NCBI RefSeq assembly: GCF_003143855.1
Contig: NZ_QFRK01000035.1
Span: 1 to 64,000, forward strand
DNA length: 64,000 bases
Direction: 5' to 3'
DNA from: Streptomyces sp. NWU339
GTDB taxonomy: Bacteria > Actinomycetota > Actinomycetes > Streptomycetales > Streptomycetaceae
Below the pieces are notes generated by a model that was not told where the DNA came from, searched no databases, and was given only the letters and a program-made list of their open reading frames with translations. The position numbers and the translations under genes are program-made. Below are positions 54,359 to 62,213 of this stretch, in pieces (positions within the stretch are counted from its first letter, which is position 1; every line of letters begins with the position of its first letter).

Positions 54359-54703
54359 ACGCCCACCCTCGTTCCACGGCCCCGATCAGCACATCCACCC
54401 TAGGTGACGACACTGACACAGTCAGGGCCTCAGCTCTTGCGCACGGACGGCCCGCTGTCAGTCCCCCTTCGTAGGCTGGTGTGAGACACCTGACAACTTT
54501 CAGAGGGCCCACAGTGCTGGAAGTAGAAGACTCGGTATCGGTCCCGTTGGTCCTGTCAGGCCCTCGCTACGTCCCTGTGACGGTGCGGCTTGTCTTCGGC
54601 ATCAGTCGTTGACCAGCACATTTCCGCAATGGGACGACTGAGCGACGCTCGGTCCTTTGGACGTTGCGCCAGGGCTCGCTGCGGCGGGCCGGGGCGTTCG
54701 GGG
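54359..54703. other. Intergenic between NACHT and helicase genes
   Basis: 345 bp. It should hold the NACHT promoter and the end of the helicase transcript. A small plus-strand frame from GTG 54511 (about 26 codons) was seen but not supported. The sequence CTGACACAGTCAG at 54413-54425 is palindromic and could be an operator. Confidence 0.4.
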
Positions 54704-56173
54704 TCAGGCCGGGTTGTCTGGATGCTGGTTGATCCAGGCCAGGCCGATGGGGTCCAGGTGGTGGCGGGCCCGGGTGACGGCGACGTACGCCAGGCGGGCT
54801 TCTGCCTCATCGACGGGCTGGGGAACGGGGCGGCCCTGGGTGTCGACCTCGTCGGTGTCGGCGGGCGGCGTGAAGTCGGGTGCGATGCGCACCCGGGCCC
54901 ATTCCCGGCCCTTGGCCTTGTGAGCGGTGGAGACGGTGACCTCGGCCGCGTCTTCGGGAACGAGTCGGTCGACGGCCTGCAGGATGGCCTCGGGCCCGTG
55001 CTCGTCGACGAGGTTGGCGAAGGGCTGCAGATCGCTGCCGGCGGGGTCGTGCTCGGCGTAGTCGCGCAGCGCCGTCCAGGTGGTGAACAGCACGAGTTCG
55101 GGGTGCTGGGCGCGGCGTCCCTGGATGAGATCGCGGGCGGCCCATGCCAGGGCGCGCAGCGAGTCACCGCCGCCTACCAGCGCCGTTGCGATGCCAGCGG
55201 CGATGAGCGCAAGGACCTCGGTCATCGCGCCGATGTTGGTACGGCACAGGACCGCATCCGAGTGCCCGGCACGGGATCCGATCGTGGTGCGAATGTCGGG
55301 TGTCCCGGTCAGCCGGATGGAGGCGTTGCTGAGTGTGAGCCAGCGGTTGGCCTCCGTGGCGAGCGCGGGACCGAAGCGGAAGGAGCGGGTAAGCGTGAGG
55401 TGATGGCCGGTGAACCGTGCCATCACATCCCGGGCGCCGCGCCAGCCGTAGATGGCCTGTGCCGAGTCACCGACCATGACGATCTGAGTGCGCTCCTGCT
55501 GGGCCAAGACGATCTGCTCGAGAACCGGGTTGGTGTCCTGGGCCTCGTCCAGCAGGAGGCAGTCGCCGTGCAGGACCGGCTCGGTCAGGGCCCACATCTT
55601 CAGGTAATGGTCGTGCTCGAAACGGACTGCGCCGCTGTAGGGGTCCTGCAGATCAGCCCACGCCTTCGTCGCGTACGGCAAGATCAGGTCGGCCAGTTCC
55701 GCATACTCCTCATCGTCCAAGCCTCGCAGGCGCGGGACGTGATGGTGGCCCAGTTGCATGTCGGCCGACTGGCAAAAGCGAGTCACCGTCCGCAGCGTGG
55801 CGTTGGACAGCGTGGCCGGCATCAGCCCCGCCCGGCCGATGTCGGCCGGGGCGTTAAGGCCGAGGTCCTGCCCGATCTGCCAGCCAGGCCGCCTAGGAGC
55901 ATTCAGGCGGCCGCGGAAGCGGTGGCCGAGCGCGGCGTAGGCCAGCGAGTGGGCCGTCTTGCACTGGACCGCCGAAGGAAAGCGAGCGGCGGCGTCCAGG
56001 GCGATGGCCCGGTTGAAGGCGAGGTATTGCCCACGCCGCAGCGGCATCTGTTCCGTGAGGAAAACGAGCGTGGACGTCTTGCCTGTGCCCGCGCCTGCCT
56101 GGATGGCGAGATGGTCACCGCTGCGGAACGCCTCCAGGGCGGCGGCCTGTTCGTCGGTCGGGGAAAAGGGCAT
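54704..56173 (-). CDS. UvrD-like superfamily 1 helicase
   Basis: A 489-aa UvrD/PcrA-type helicase, shorter than housekeeping UvrD. Motif Ia/I: FSPTDEQAAALEAF and AGAGTGKTSTL; motif II LLLDEAQDTN; motif III GDSAQAIYGWRGA; motif V VSTAHKAKGREW; motif VI LAYVAVTRARHHL. All motifs are present, so it should be an active ATPase. Small helicases of this type occur in defence islands, some paired with a nuclease. Here it lies downstream of an XRE regulator on the same strand. Confidence 0.88.
   Translation of the reverse strand: MPFSPTDEQAAALEAFRSGDHLAIQAGAGTGKTSTLVFLTEQMPLRRGQYLAFNRAIALDAAARFPSAVQCKTAHSLAYAALGHRFRGRLNAPRRPGWQIGQDLGLNAPADIGRAGLMPATLSNATLRTVTRFCQSADMQLGHHHVPRLRGLDDEEYAELADLILPYATKAWADLQDPYSGAVRFEHDHYLKMWALTEPVLHGDCLLLDEAQDTNPVLEQIVLAQQERTQIVMVGDSAQAIYGWRGARDVMARFTGHHLTLTRSFRFGPALATEANRWLTLSNASIRLTGTPDIRTTIGSRAGHSDAVLCRTNIGAMTEVLALIAAGIATALVGGGDSLRALAWAARDLIQGRRAQHPELVLFTTWTALRDYAEHDPAGSDLQPFANLVDEHGPEAILQAVDRLVPEDAAEVTVSTAHKAKGREWARVRIAPDFTPPADTDEVDTQGRPVPQPVDEAEARLAYVAVTRARHHLDPIGLAWINQHPDNPA
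55112..55174 (+). repeat. 63-bp direct repeat, copy 2 (inside the helicase gene)
   Basis: The intact partner of 50610-50672. It encodes GGGDSLRALAWAARDLIQGR of the helicase on the minus strand. Confidence 0.8.
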
Positions 56174-56403
56174 GGAACAGATCTCTCCGGAAGCTCGAAG
56201 CCTGCGCCACAGACACGTGGGCGCAGGGAAAGGGCCGCACCCTGGGCAGGTGCCGGAGTAAAAAGTGCCAACGCATCCGCCCGTGTCTTACGTACGCGCC
56301 GCCCGGTCCGCCCGATGTGGTGACAAGAAGGCGACAAGAGTGCAAATCCAAGACGCACGTACGAGAGTGCCACCACGTTTGGGTGGCCGACGGGCGGCTG
56401 TGC

Positions 56404-56667
56404 TCAAGCGTCGGACTTCGGAGGTTCGTGCCCCGCGCATAGTGGATCCAGGAGCTCGCCCAGCGGGATGGAGAAGGCGTGGGCGAGAGCGTGCCAAGTG
56501 GCCAGCGTGCCGATCGTGCGGCCCTGCTCGATCTCGATCAGAGTTCGGCGGGACAGACCACTGCGCGCGGCGAGTTCGTCATAGCTCCACCCGCGCTGCG
56601 CACGCAGGCGAGCGAGGGAGAGCCTGAGTGCCGTCGGGTCGGGCTCCGGCGGCGGGATGATCGTCAC
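56404..56667 (-). CDS. XRE-family HTH regulator
   Basis: An 87-aa Cro/C1-type regulator: LARLRAQRGWSYDELAARSG then LSRRTLIEIEQGR, the HTH, and TLATWHALAHAFSIPLGELL. It is transcribed away from a region with three copies of a 17-bp motif and towards the helicase gene, so it probably autoregulates and may control the helicase and the divergent zinc-ribbon gene. Confidence 0.88.
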   Translation of the reverse strand: MTIIPPPEPDPTALRLSLARLRAQRGWSYDELAARSGLSRRTLIEIEQGRTIGTLATWHALAHAFSIPLGELLDPLCAGHEPPKSDA

Positions 56668-56681
56668 GCATCCATCCGACG

Positions 56682-56764
56682 GTGCAGACCTCTACCCTGG
56701 CAGTGCAGACCTCTGCCCTGTTTGTGTCGGTACGGACTGGCTCTGATAGGGCAGGGGTCTGCAC
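56682..56764. promoter_or_regulatory. Three-copy operator GTGCAGACCTCTRCCCT
   Basis: Direct copies at 56682-56698 and 56703-56719 (21 bp apart, two helical turns) and an inverted copy at 56748-56764 (one to two mismatches). They fill the gap between the XRE gene and the divergent zinc-ribbon gene and are the likely binding sites of the XRE protein. Confidence 0.75.
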
Positions 56765-56835
56765 TACGGTGTTCCGCACCCGGAGCCGCCCGGACACAGG
56801 GTCGGCGGCTGACTGCTCACGGCTTGGAGGGACCG

Positions 56836-57285
56836 ATGTCCATGGCTCTGTCCGCATGCGCCTGGACCGTCACGATCAGCGGTTCGGCGGGGCGGCCCGT
56901 GCTGACGTGCAGTGCCTGCCCGCAGTCGTTCGTGGCCGTGGGCGCTGATGGGGTCGTGCAGGTCCGCCGGCATCTTGCGGGCCACTTCGTCGAGTCCCGG
57001 CTGCCTGCGTACCTGCGTACCTGTCAGTGTCGGGAAAGGGGCTGTGCGTGGCACGGACGCCAGGGGCCCTGTTCCGGTCCGCTGCGACTCCTGCTGATCC
57101 GGGCGGACCGCGGCCTCACCTGGCACCTTGCGGATGCCTGCACCGCGTGCGCCGCCGCGATCCCTTGCGCCGCTACCGTCCCCGAACCCCCGCAGGACGC
57201 GGCCGGCCGCCATGTGCGGGGGCCCGCGGGTGAGGCGGTTGCGGACCTTACGTGTGAGCCCGCCGAGTGGGTGGAGGCGCTGTGA
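56836..57285 (+). CDS. Cys-rich zinc-ribbon-like protein
   Basis: A 149-aa protein of unknown function with paired cysteines: VLTCSACPQSF, RTCQCRERGCAWH and ACTACAAAIPC, which suggest two zinc sites. It starts MSMALSACAWTVTIS, 12 bases after a TTGGAGG site. Homologues are, as I recall, streptomycete hypothetical proteins, often near integrative elements. Divergent from the XRE gene across the triple operator. Confidence 0.6.
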   Translation: MSMALSACAWTVTISGSAGRPVLTCSACPQSFVAVGADGVVQVRRHLAGHFVESRLPAYLRTCQCRERGCAWHGRQGPCSGPLRLLLIRADRGLTWHLADACTACAAAIPCAATVPEPPQDAAGRHVRGPAGEAVADLTCEPAEWVEAL

Positions 57286-57489
57286 GACGGAGGCGGTGTT
57301 CGCCCAGTGGATCTGCAGACACCCCGCCGCGGTGCTGGATCTGGCCCGGGCGGGGCTGGTGGCTGGGCTGTGGGGGACAGGCACACGTTCGTCGGCCCGC
57401 TGGAGTGTGATGAGGTGAGAATCGGCAGATATTTCCAGCCGCTGCCGCGCTCCCCCTAGCCATGAGGGCTGATCATCGCCGTCGCGGCC

Positions 57490-57893
57490 ATGCCGCTGCG
57501 GCGCGCCGACCTGGATGGGACAGACGGGGGACGCGGCGCATCGCGGGGGTTTCACTACCAGTACGTGCGCACATTGGAGCGGCTGGTTACGGTGATCGAC
57601 GAGCCGGAGGTGGTGTGCGTTCGGGTGGAGGGCCCGCCGCCCGGCGACACGGTGGTGGACAAGGTCGATTTCGACGTGGTGGACGCGGACGGAGCCGTAC
57701 GCGAGGCGGTGCAGGTCAAGAGCCGGGTCGCTGGTGGTTACATGAGCGGCACGATGGCGCTGGCGTCCTGTTGGACATGCTCAGCGGCAGTCAGAGGGCG
57801 GGCCGTTACTGCACAACCTGCTTGGTACCGAAGCGCAGGAGGCCCCCCGGCGGGCGCGACGTAGTCGTGCACCGCGGGGGAGGGAGGGGCTGA
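57490..57893 (+). pseudogene. Remnant of a DUF4297-like nuclease gene
   Basis: From ATG 57490 the frame reads RGASRGFHYQYVRTLERLVT and VREAVQVKSRVAGGYMSGTM, which is the N-terminus of a DUF4297-type dsDNA nuclease (D...QVKSR). After about residue 91 the family-like continuation LLDMLSGSQRAGRY is in another frame, and it ends within 35 codons. Full-length relatives are several hundred residues and often carry an ATPase. So this is a frameshifted, truncated remnant. Confidence 0.65.
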
Positions 57894-57931
57894 ACTGGGT
57901 CGGCGTGCCGATCCCGATCCCCCGGACCGCG

Positions 57932-58348
57932 TCAGGAGTCGAGCGGGCGGAACGGGATGACGTTGTCCGCAGCCAGGAGGTCCGGCGAGGGCGCTGGTGT
58001 GTGCTGCTGATGGGTGAGGACGGCGTTGGCCAGCGTCAGATTGGTCACCAGCTGACGCAGTTCTTTGAGTTCCTTCTCCTTGTTGTCGAGGGTCTTCTTG
58101 AGCTTGGCGACCGTCTCCCGCAGCCGCTGCTCCGGCTCCGGCACCTGCTGGGTCTCGGCGCGGACACGCTGGTAGAACTCATTCTTCAGGTCGACGTGGC
58201 GCTTGAGCAGGGCCATGCGGTGGACGCCGGCCTCTACCGCGAGCGCGGTGGCGGTGAGGCCGCCGTTGGAAACGGTGGCCCGTCCGGCAAGGAGCCGGTT
58301 CATTGCTTCGCGAATGCGGGTGCGTTCGTCGTGGTGCTGTGGGTTCAT
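57932..58348 (-). CDS. DUF6262 / TnpC-like accessory protein
   Basis: A 138-aa protein with an N-terminal HTH-like part (GLTATALAVEAGVHRMALLK) and a coiled coil (RETVAKLKKTLDNKEKELKE). It matches DUF6262, the family that includes Tn554 TnpC, which influences orientation and frequency of transposition. Last gene of the recombinase operon, coupled to the preceding one by ATGA. Confidence 0.8.
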   Translation of the reverse strand: MNPQHHDERTRIREAMNRLLAGRATVSNGGLTATALAVEAGVHRMALLKRHVDLKNEFYQRVRAETQQVPEPEQRLRETVAKLKKTLDNKEKELKELRQLVTNLTLANAVLTHQQHTPAPSPDLLAADNVIPFRPLDS

Positions 58349-60483
58349 GCGAGGTCCTCGGCGCTCTGGGCGGTGGCGTCGTGCGCGTCGGCGGCGACGC
58401 GGAGGTTGTCGGCGTTGCGCCGAAGACGCCTGGCGATCTTCTCGGGTGCAGCGGAGGCCAACTGGTCGATCTCATCGGCCCGTTCTCGCATGCCACGGGC
58501 GTGGCCATCGGTGCGGACGGTGTTTCCGCAGCCTGTCTGACAGGCGTACTGCCTCGGTGCAGTGGCGTCCGGTTCGGGCTCGCAGAGCGCGTTGTCATGC
58601 TTGAATGCACAGATCAGGAACGCGTCCGGGTTGTCGTAGAGCACGACACCGTCACGGGCCAGGAACTTGGCCGCTTTCTTCGCGAACGTGCGAGGGACGA
58701 TCCGCCCTTCGAACCGGGGGGTCGACGCAGCAGCGGTGATGGCCCGGCGGGCGGCAGGGCCGGAGATCTTCTCTCCGTCGGCGAGACGGTCGCGCAGGTG
58801 AGCGGCGGTGTCCGCGGCAGCCAGCGCAGTTTCGACGTCGAGGACGCTGTGGACGCCGCCCCGGCTACGGGAACCGTAGGCACTGGACGTGCGGGCGTCC
58901 AGCACGGTGCGCATGTGCCCGTACTGAATCGCCAGCGCGATCAACCCGCCCGGGCGGCGGGCGATGTGCCAGGCCAGAGTCCTTCTGAACCGCGCCATCC
59001 CGATGGCTCCGTGCGGATCTTCGGGGATGACCTGGTCGGGCAGGTGATGGACGTGCGCCTCGTGGTTCGCCCATGCCACGAAGTCTTCAATCCGGTCCCT
59101 CAAAGACGAACCTTTCAGCACTCCGTGAAGGCTGCGCCGGTAGATGTAGTCGTGGTGGGAGGAGCTCAGCAGCATTTCCCCCGGGGGCACCATGCGTTCG
59201 AGGACACGGATGGAGTGCACGACGGGCGTGATGGCAACCCATGGAACTTCCCGTTCCTCGCCTGCTGAGATGTGGTTGCCGTCATCGTCGGTGACGTTCT
59301 TGTAATGATGGCTGCGGATCAGGTGACGACCGGGCGTGCCGTCGGCGGCCGGCTCCGGGTCAGGGCAGCAGCCAGACCGCAGACCCTGCACTTCCTGCGG
59401 ACGCATACCTGTCAGGTAGAGGCAGATGATCACTGCTGCGGTGCCGAGGTGCCGCATGAGCTCGCCGGCCTCGTCGAAGTCCATGTGCTCGCGCCAGGGA
59501 TTCCCGTTGATCTGCCCGGTGACCGACACCGGCAAAGGACAGGGACCCGGCCGTGCGTTGGCCAACTCCGAGAGGCGATGCCGCTCGTTGAACCGGTCGA
59601 CCTGGCTCAGGCTCGCACCGGTAAGGGCGGCCACGTATGTGCGCGCCAGACTGCGCCGGCCGTGCATCTGCACGGAGGGAAGCGGCTCGCCTGACCGGGC
59701 CGCAGGAAGCAGAAGCTGGGCGAGGGCTGCCAAGCCCTCTGGGCCGGCCCCGTTGTACGCGGCCGTGGCGAGCAGGCGCTCACGCGCCTGCCAGGACGCG
59801 AGGATGTCGTCGGCGAAGTCGTCAACAAACCGGATCGCCCAGACCAACAGGGGACCGAGGACCTTCGAGTCGAGCGGTTCCATGCTGTTCTCTACGCGCG
59901 AGCCATCAGCCGAAGGGAGGTAGTCGTCAACCCCCTCCTCCTCCCAGGGAGGCCGGGTGATGCCCGCAGGGCTGGCACTGAGCTGATCGAATGCCCAGAG
60001 ATCCGTCAAGCGCGCGCAGATCCTTTCCGCGCTGCCACGGATCACGCCGTCGGCCAAGCGCTCGGATATATAGGCGCGCCACACATCCTCGGTGCAGGCG
60101 TCGAGGCTCGTGATGCGGCGTACGTGCAGCCAGCGCGCCAGCCTCAGCCACTCGTAGCAGGTGTCCCGCATATCCGCGGCGGATGTTCTGCCTCGGGCAC
60201 GGGCCCCTCGGTCCTGGAGGTAGGTCGGCCTGAGCCGGCCGTTGATCATCGTCCAGGCGGCAAGTTTGACCTGATCGAGGAAGGGGGCCGGGCAGCCCCT
60301 CCAGTAAATCGTGAACAGCCTGGTGCCGGGATTGTCGATGAGCGGGGCCAGGGGCCAGATGGCTGCGCCGTAGCGGGCATTGGCGTGCACATTGCCGGGC
60401 TTGATCCACTGCGGCAGGATCGCTGGACTGTCCGGTCCGGGCAGGGACAGGACGTAGGGGTCGGCTTCGGCAAGGCTGGTCAT
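58345..60483 (-). CDS. Tyrosine recombinase, TnpB-like (third of trio)
   Basis: A 712-aa tyrosine recombinase. Catalytic elements in the C-terminal half: LTGMRPQEVQGL with Arg361, ARFRRTLAWHIARR (box II; the His is at 506), YGHMR (His523) and the Tyr in SSAYGSRS (Tyr536). A C-terminal extension of about 170 residues carries CEPEPDATAPRQYACQTGCG, a possible zinc site. Coupled by ATGA at both ends. Confidence 0.85.
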   Translation of the reverse strand: MTSLAEADPYVLSLPGPDSPAILPQWIKPGNVHANARYGAAIWPLAPLIDNPGTRLFTIYWRGCPAPFLDQVKLAAWTMINGRLRPTYLQDRGARARGRTSAADMRDTCYEWLRLARWLHVRRITSLDACTEDVWRAYISERLADGVIRGSAERICARLTDLWAFDQLSASPAGITRPPWEEEGVDDYLPSADGSRVENSMEPLDSKVLGPLLVWAIRFVDDFADDILASWQARERLLATAAYNGAGPEGLAALAQLLLPAARSGEPLPSVQMHGRRSLARTYVAALTGASLSQVDRFNERHRLSELANARPGPCPLPVSVTGQINGNPWREHMDFDEAGELMRHLGTAAVIICLYLTGMRPQEVQGLRSGCCPDPEPAADGTPGRHLIRSHHYKNVTDDDGNHISAGEEREVPWVAITPVVHSIRVLERMVPPGEMLLSSSHHDYIYRRSLHGVLKGSSLRDRIEDFVAWANHEAHVHHLPDQVIPEDPHGAIGMARFRRTLAWHIARRPGGLIALAIQYGHMRTVLDARTSSAYGSRSRGGVHSVLDVETALAAADTAAHLRDRLADGEKISGPAARRAITAAASTPRFEGRIVPRTFAKKAAKFLARDGVVLYDNPDAFLICAFKHDNALCEPEPDATAPRQYACQTGCGNTVRTDGHARGMRERADEIDQLASAAPEKIARRLRRNADNLRVAADAHDATAQSAEDLA

Positions 60484-62213
60484 GGCGCGAGGTCTTCCTT
60501 CAGCAGAAGCCGGACAATCGTGCGGTCGTTGTCGCTGACCCGGCCGGGGTCCGCCGTCCAGGCGGTCAGACCGATTTTGTCGCGCAGGTTCTCAAGCCGC
60601 AGCACGTGATCGCCCCAGCGCTCACGGAACCTGCGATCGTCCGTAACGGACCGCAGACTCAGGATCTGCTGGTACAGGTACGCGAGCCGCGGGTGATGGC
60701 CAGGGTGGACATGGGCGTTGGAACAGGCCAGACAGAGCAGAAAGTCTGCCCCGCAACCGCCCTCGGGAGCTGGCCAAGGGCTGGAGTCCTCGTCCTCGCA
60801 GTCCGCTGTTGCCGTCTCTTGATGGCTCGGGTCCGGCGAGTCCGCGATCTTCCCGCCGAAGACGGTGGAGCGGGCTTGATCCAGAGCCTCCAGAGCACCA
60901 GCTTCGAAGACACCACGAGAGGCCTTTTGAACCTGCGGGTCGGGCAGAACGTAGATGCTCTCGTGGGTGCCCTGCGTGTGCTGCAAAGGGCGGCCCACAT
61001 GGGTCACCGTGGTCCGGCGAGCCCGCTGGAACGGCGACCCGCCCAGCCCCTGGCCGCGCGCCCACCACGACGCCAGATCGTCCGGGATCCCGAAATCCAA
61101 GGGGCCCAGCGAGGCGGGCCGGTCCAAGTTCCTATGCTTCTTCTCGGGTCGGTGGCTTCGAGCGACCATCAGCAGGTCAGTTCCCGGCACCAGCGTGTTG
61201 GCGAGGGCGCGGCCGTGAGCCGTGGCCGTCAGAGCTTGGGTAACCAGCCTCCCGGGGGAGTCGGCCCCTGAATCGGTCACGTTCTCGGTGGAGAACCACC
61301 GTCCCTTACCGGCGCGGTGCTTTTCGACCTGAATCTGGTAGGTCACCGAGGTCGTCTCACCGGCCGACGGCGCCGCAGTCGGCACTGGCATGCAGTCGTA
61401 CTGGGACAGATTCCATCCGAACTGGTCGGTCAGCAGCACTGCTAGCGCCGTGAGCTCCGAGCGGTCGAGGAACAACCGGCCCCAAGTCTTCTCCGAACGG
61501 TTGCCCCCCAGCAGCTTGCGATGCGTCACGTGGACCTGCCCGCTCGGATAGGTCGTGCGCGGCACGTCCCCCGTGCGGGCGGTGTGATCGAGAATCTTCC
61601 CGATCTTCCACTCGCGGCTGCCTGCAACAAGATGGCCCGCCCGCCACTCCTCCAGCAGTCGAGTGTTCTCACTGATCCGGAGAAGGGCCGCGCGGAACTG
61701 GCGCCGAGCGGTCAGCACCACCCGCTCCCGCTCGGCCTGCTCATAGGACTGCTTACTGGGTGCCGGCGATGGAATCCGGCGGGCCAGTTCTTCCGCCGCC
61801 GGCCCGGCAGTCAGCCGCGGATCCTGCCGCAGCAGGGTGCGCACTACGCTGAGCAGGCCTCTGCCGCTGTTTGTGTCAATGTGCTTATCCCGCCAGCTCT
61901 GCAGCGCGGCGACCGTCAGACCGTCAAGGTCATCGGGCGGGCACTCCAACGAGCCGACGAACTGAGCGAACAGCCCGATCTTGCTCCAGCAGGTGTTTGC
62001 CGTCCGGTGACTGGTCCAGTTGCGCGACTGGGCGGCAAACGCTGCGGCCAGCGACCGCTGCATCGGTCCAGCCACCTCAAGGCCGCCGAAGTCGTACTCC
62101 GCCCTGTGACCGGCCTTGTTGGTGACCGTCACGACGACAGACCCCGGGACCAGCGCCGGCTCGACACGATGGTCGGGAGGCGGTGGCTGGGCCCTGTGTC
62201 CCCGCCTGCTCAC
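60480..62213 (-). CDS. Tyrosine-recombinase-related protein (second of trio), active site atypical
   Basis: A 577-aa protein in the middle of the recombinase operon. The N-terminal part (NWTSHRTANTCWSKIGLFAQ) looks like a core-binding domain. The C-terminal half has RRTTVTHVGRPLQHTQGTHE followed by SIYVLPDP, where a His/Tyr pair might correspond to the box II region, but a clean R-HxxR-H-Y set cannot be drawn. GCGADFLLCLACSNAHVHPG is a probable metal-binding segment. It may be a structural partner rather than a catalyst. GTG start overlaps the previous stop. Confidence 0.7.
   Translation of the reverse strand: MSRRGHRAQPPPPDHRVEPALVPGSVVVTVTNKAGHRAEYDFGGLEVAGPMQRSLAAAFAAQSRNWTSHRTANTCWSKIGLFAQFVGSLECPPDDLDGLTVAALQSWRDKHIDTNSGRGLLSVVRTLLRQDPRLTAGPAAEELARRIPSPAPSKQSYEQAERERVVLTARRQFRAALLRISENTRLLEEWRAGHLVAGSREWKIGKILDHTARTGDVPRTTYPSGQVHVTHRKLLGGNRSEKTWGRLFLDRSELTALAVLLTDQFGWNLSQYDCMPVPTAAPSAGETTSVTYQIQVEKHRAGKGRWFSTENVTDSGADSPGRLVTQALTATAHGRALANTLVPGTDLLMVARSHRPEKKHRNLDRPASLGPLDFGIPDDLASWWARGQGLGGSPFQRARRTTVTHVGRPLQHTQGTHESIYVLPDPQVQKASRGVFEAGALEALDQARSTVFGGKIADSPDPSHQETATADCEDEDSSPWPAPEGGCGADFLLCLACSNAHVHPGHHPRLAYLYQQILSLRSVTDDRRFRERWGDHVLRLENLRDKIGLTAWTADPGRVSDNDRTIVRLLLKEDLAP

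Noticed and set aside
54511..54612. Small plus-strand frame VLEVEDSVSVPLVL...
   Set aside because: About 26-33 codons with a faint resemblance to an SsgA-like segment; too short and without context to call.
57128..57418. Second gene downstream of the zinc-ribbon protein (frame with AQWICRHPAAVLDLARAG)
   Set aside because: It overlaps the zinc-ribbon gene in another frame and lacks its own start signal; could be a remnant but evidence is too thin.
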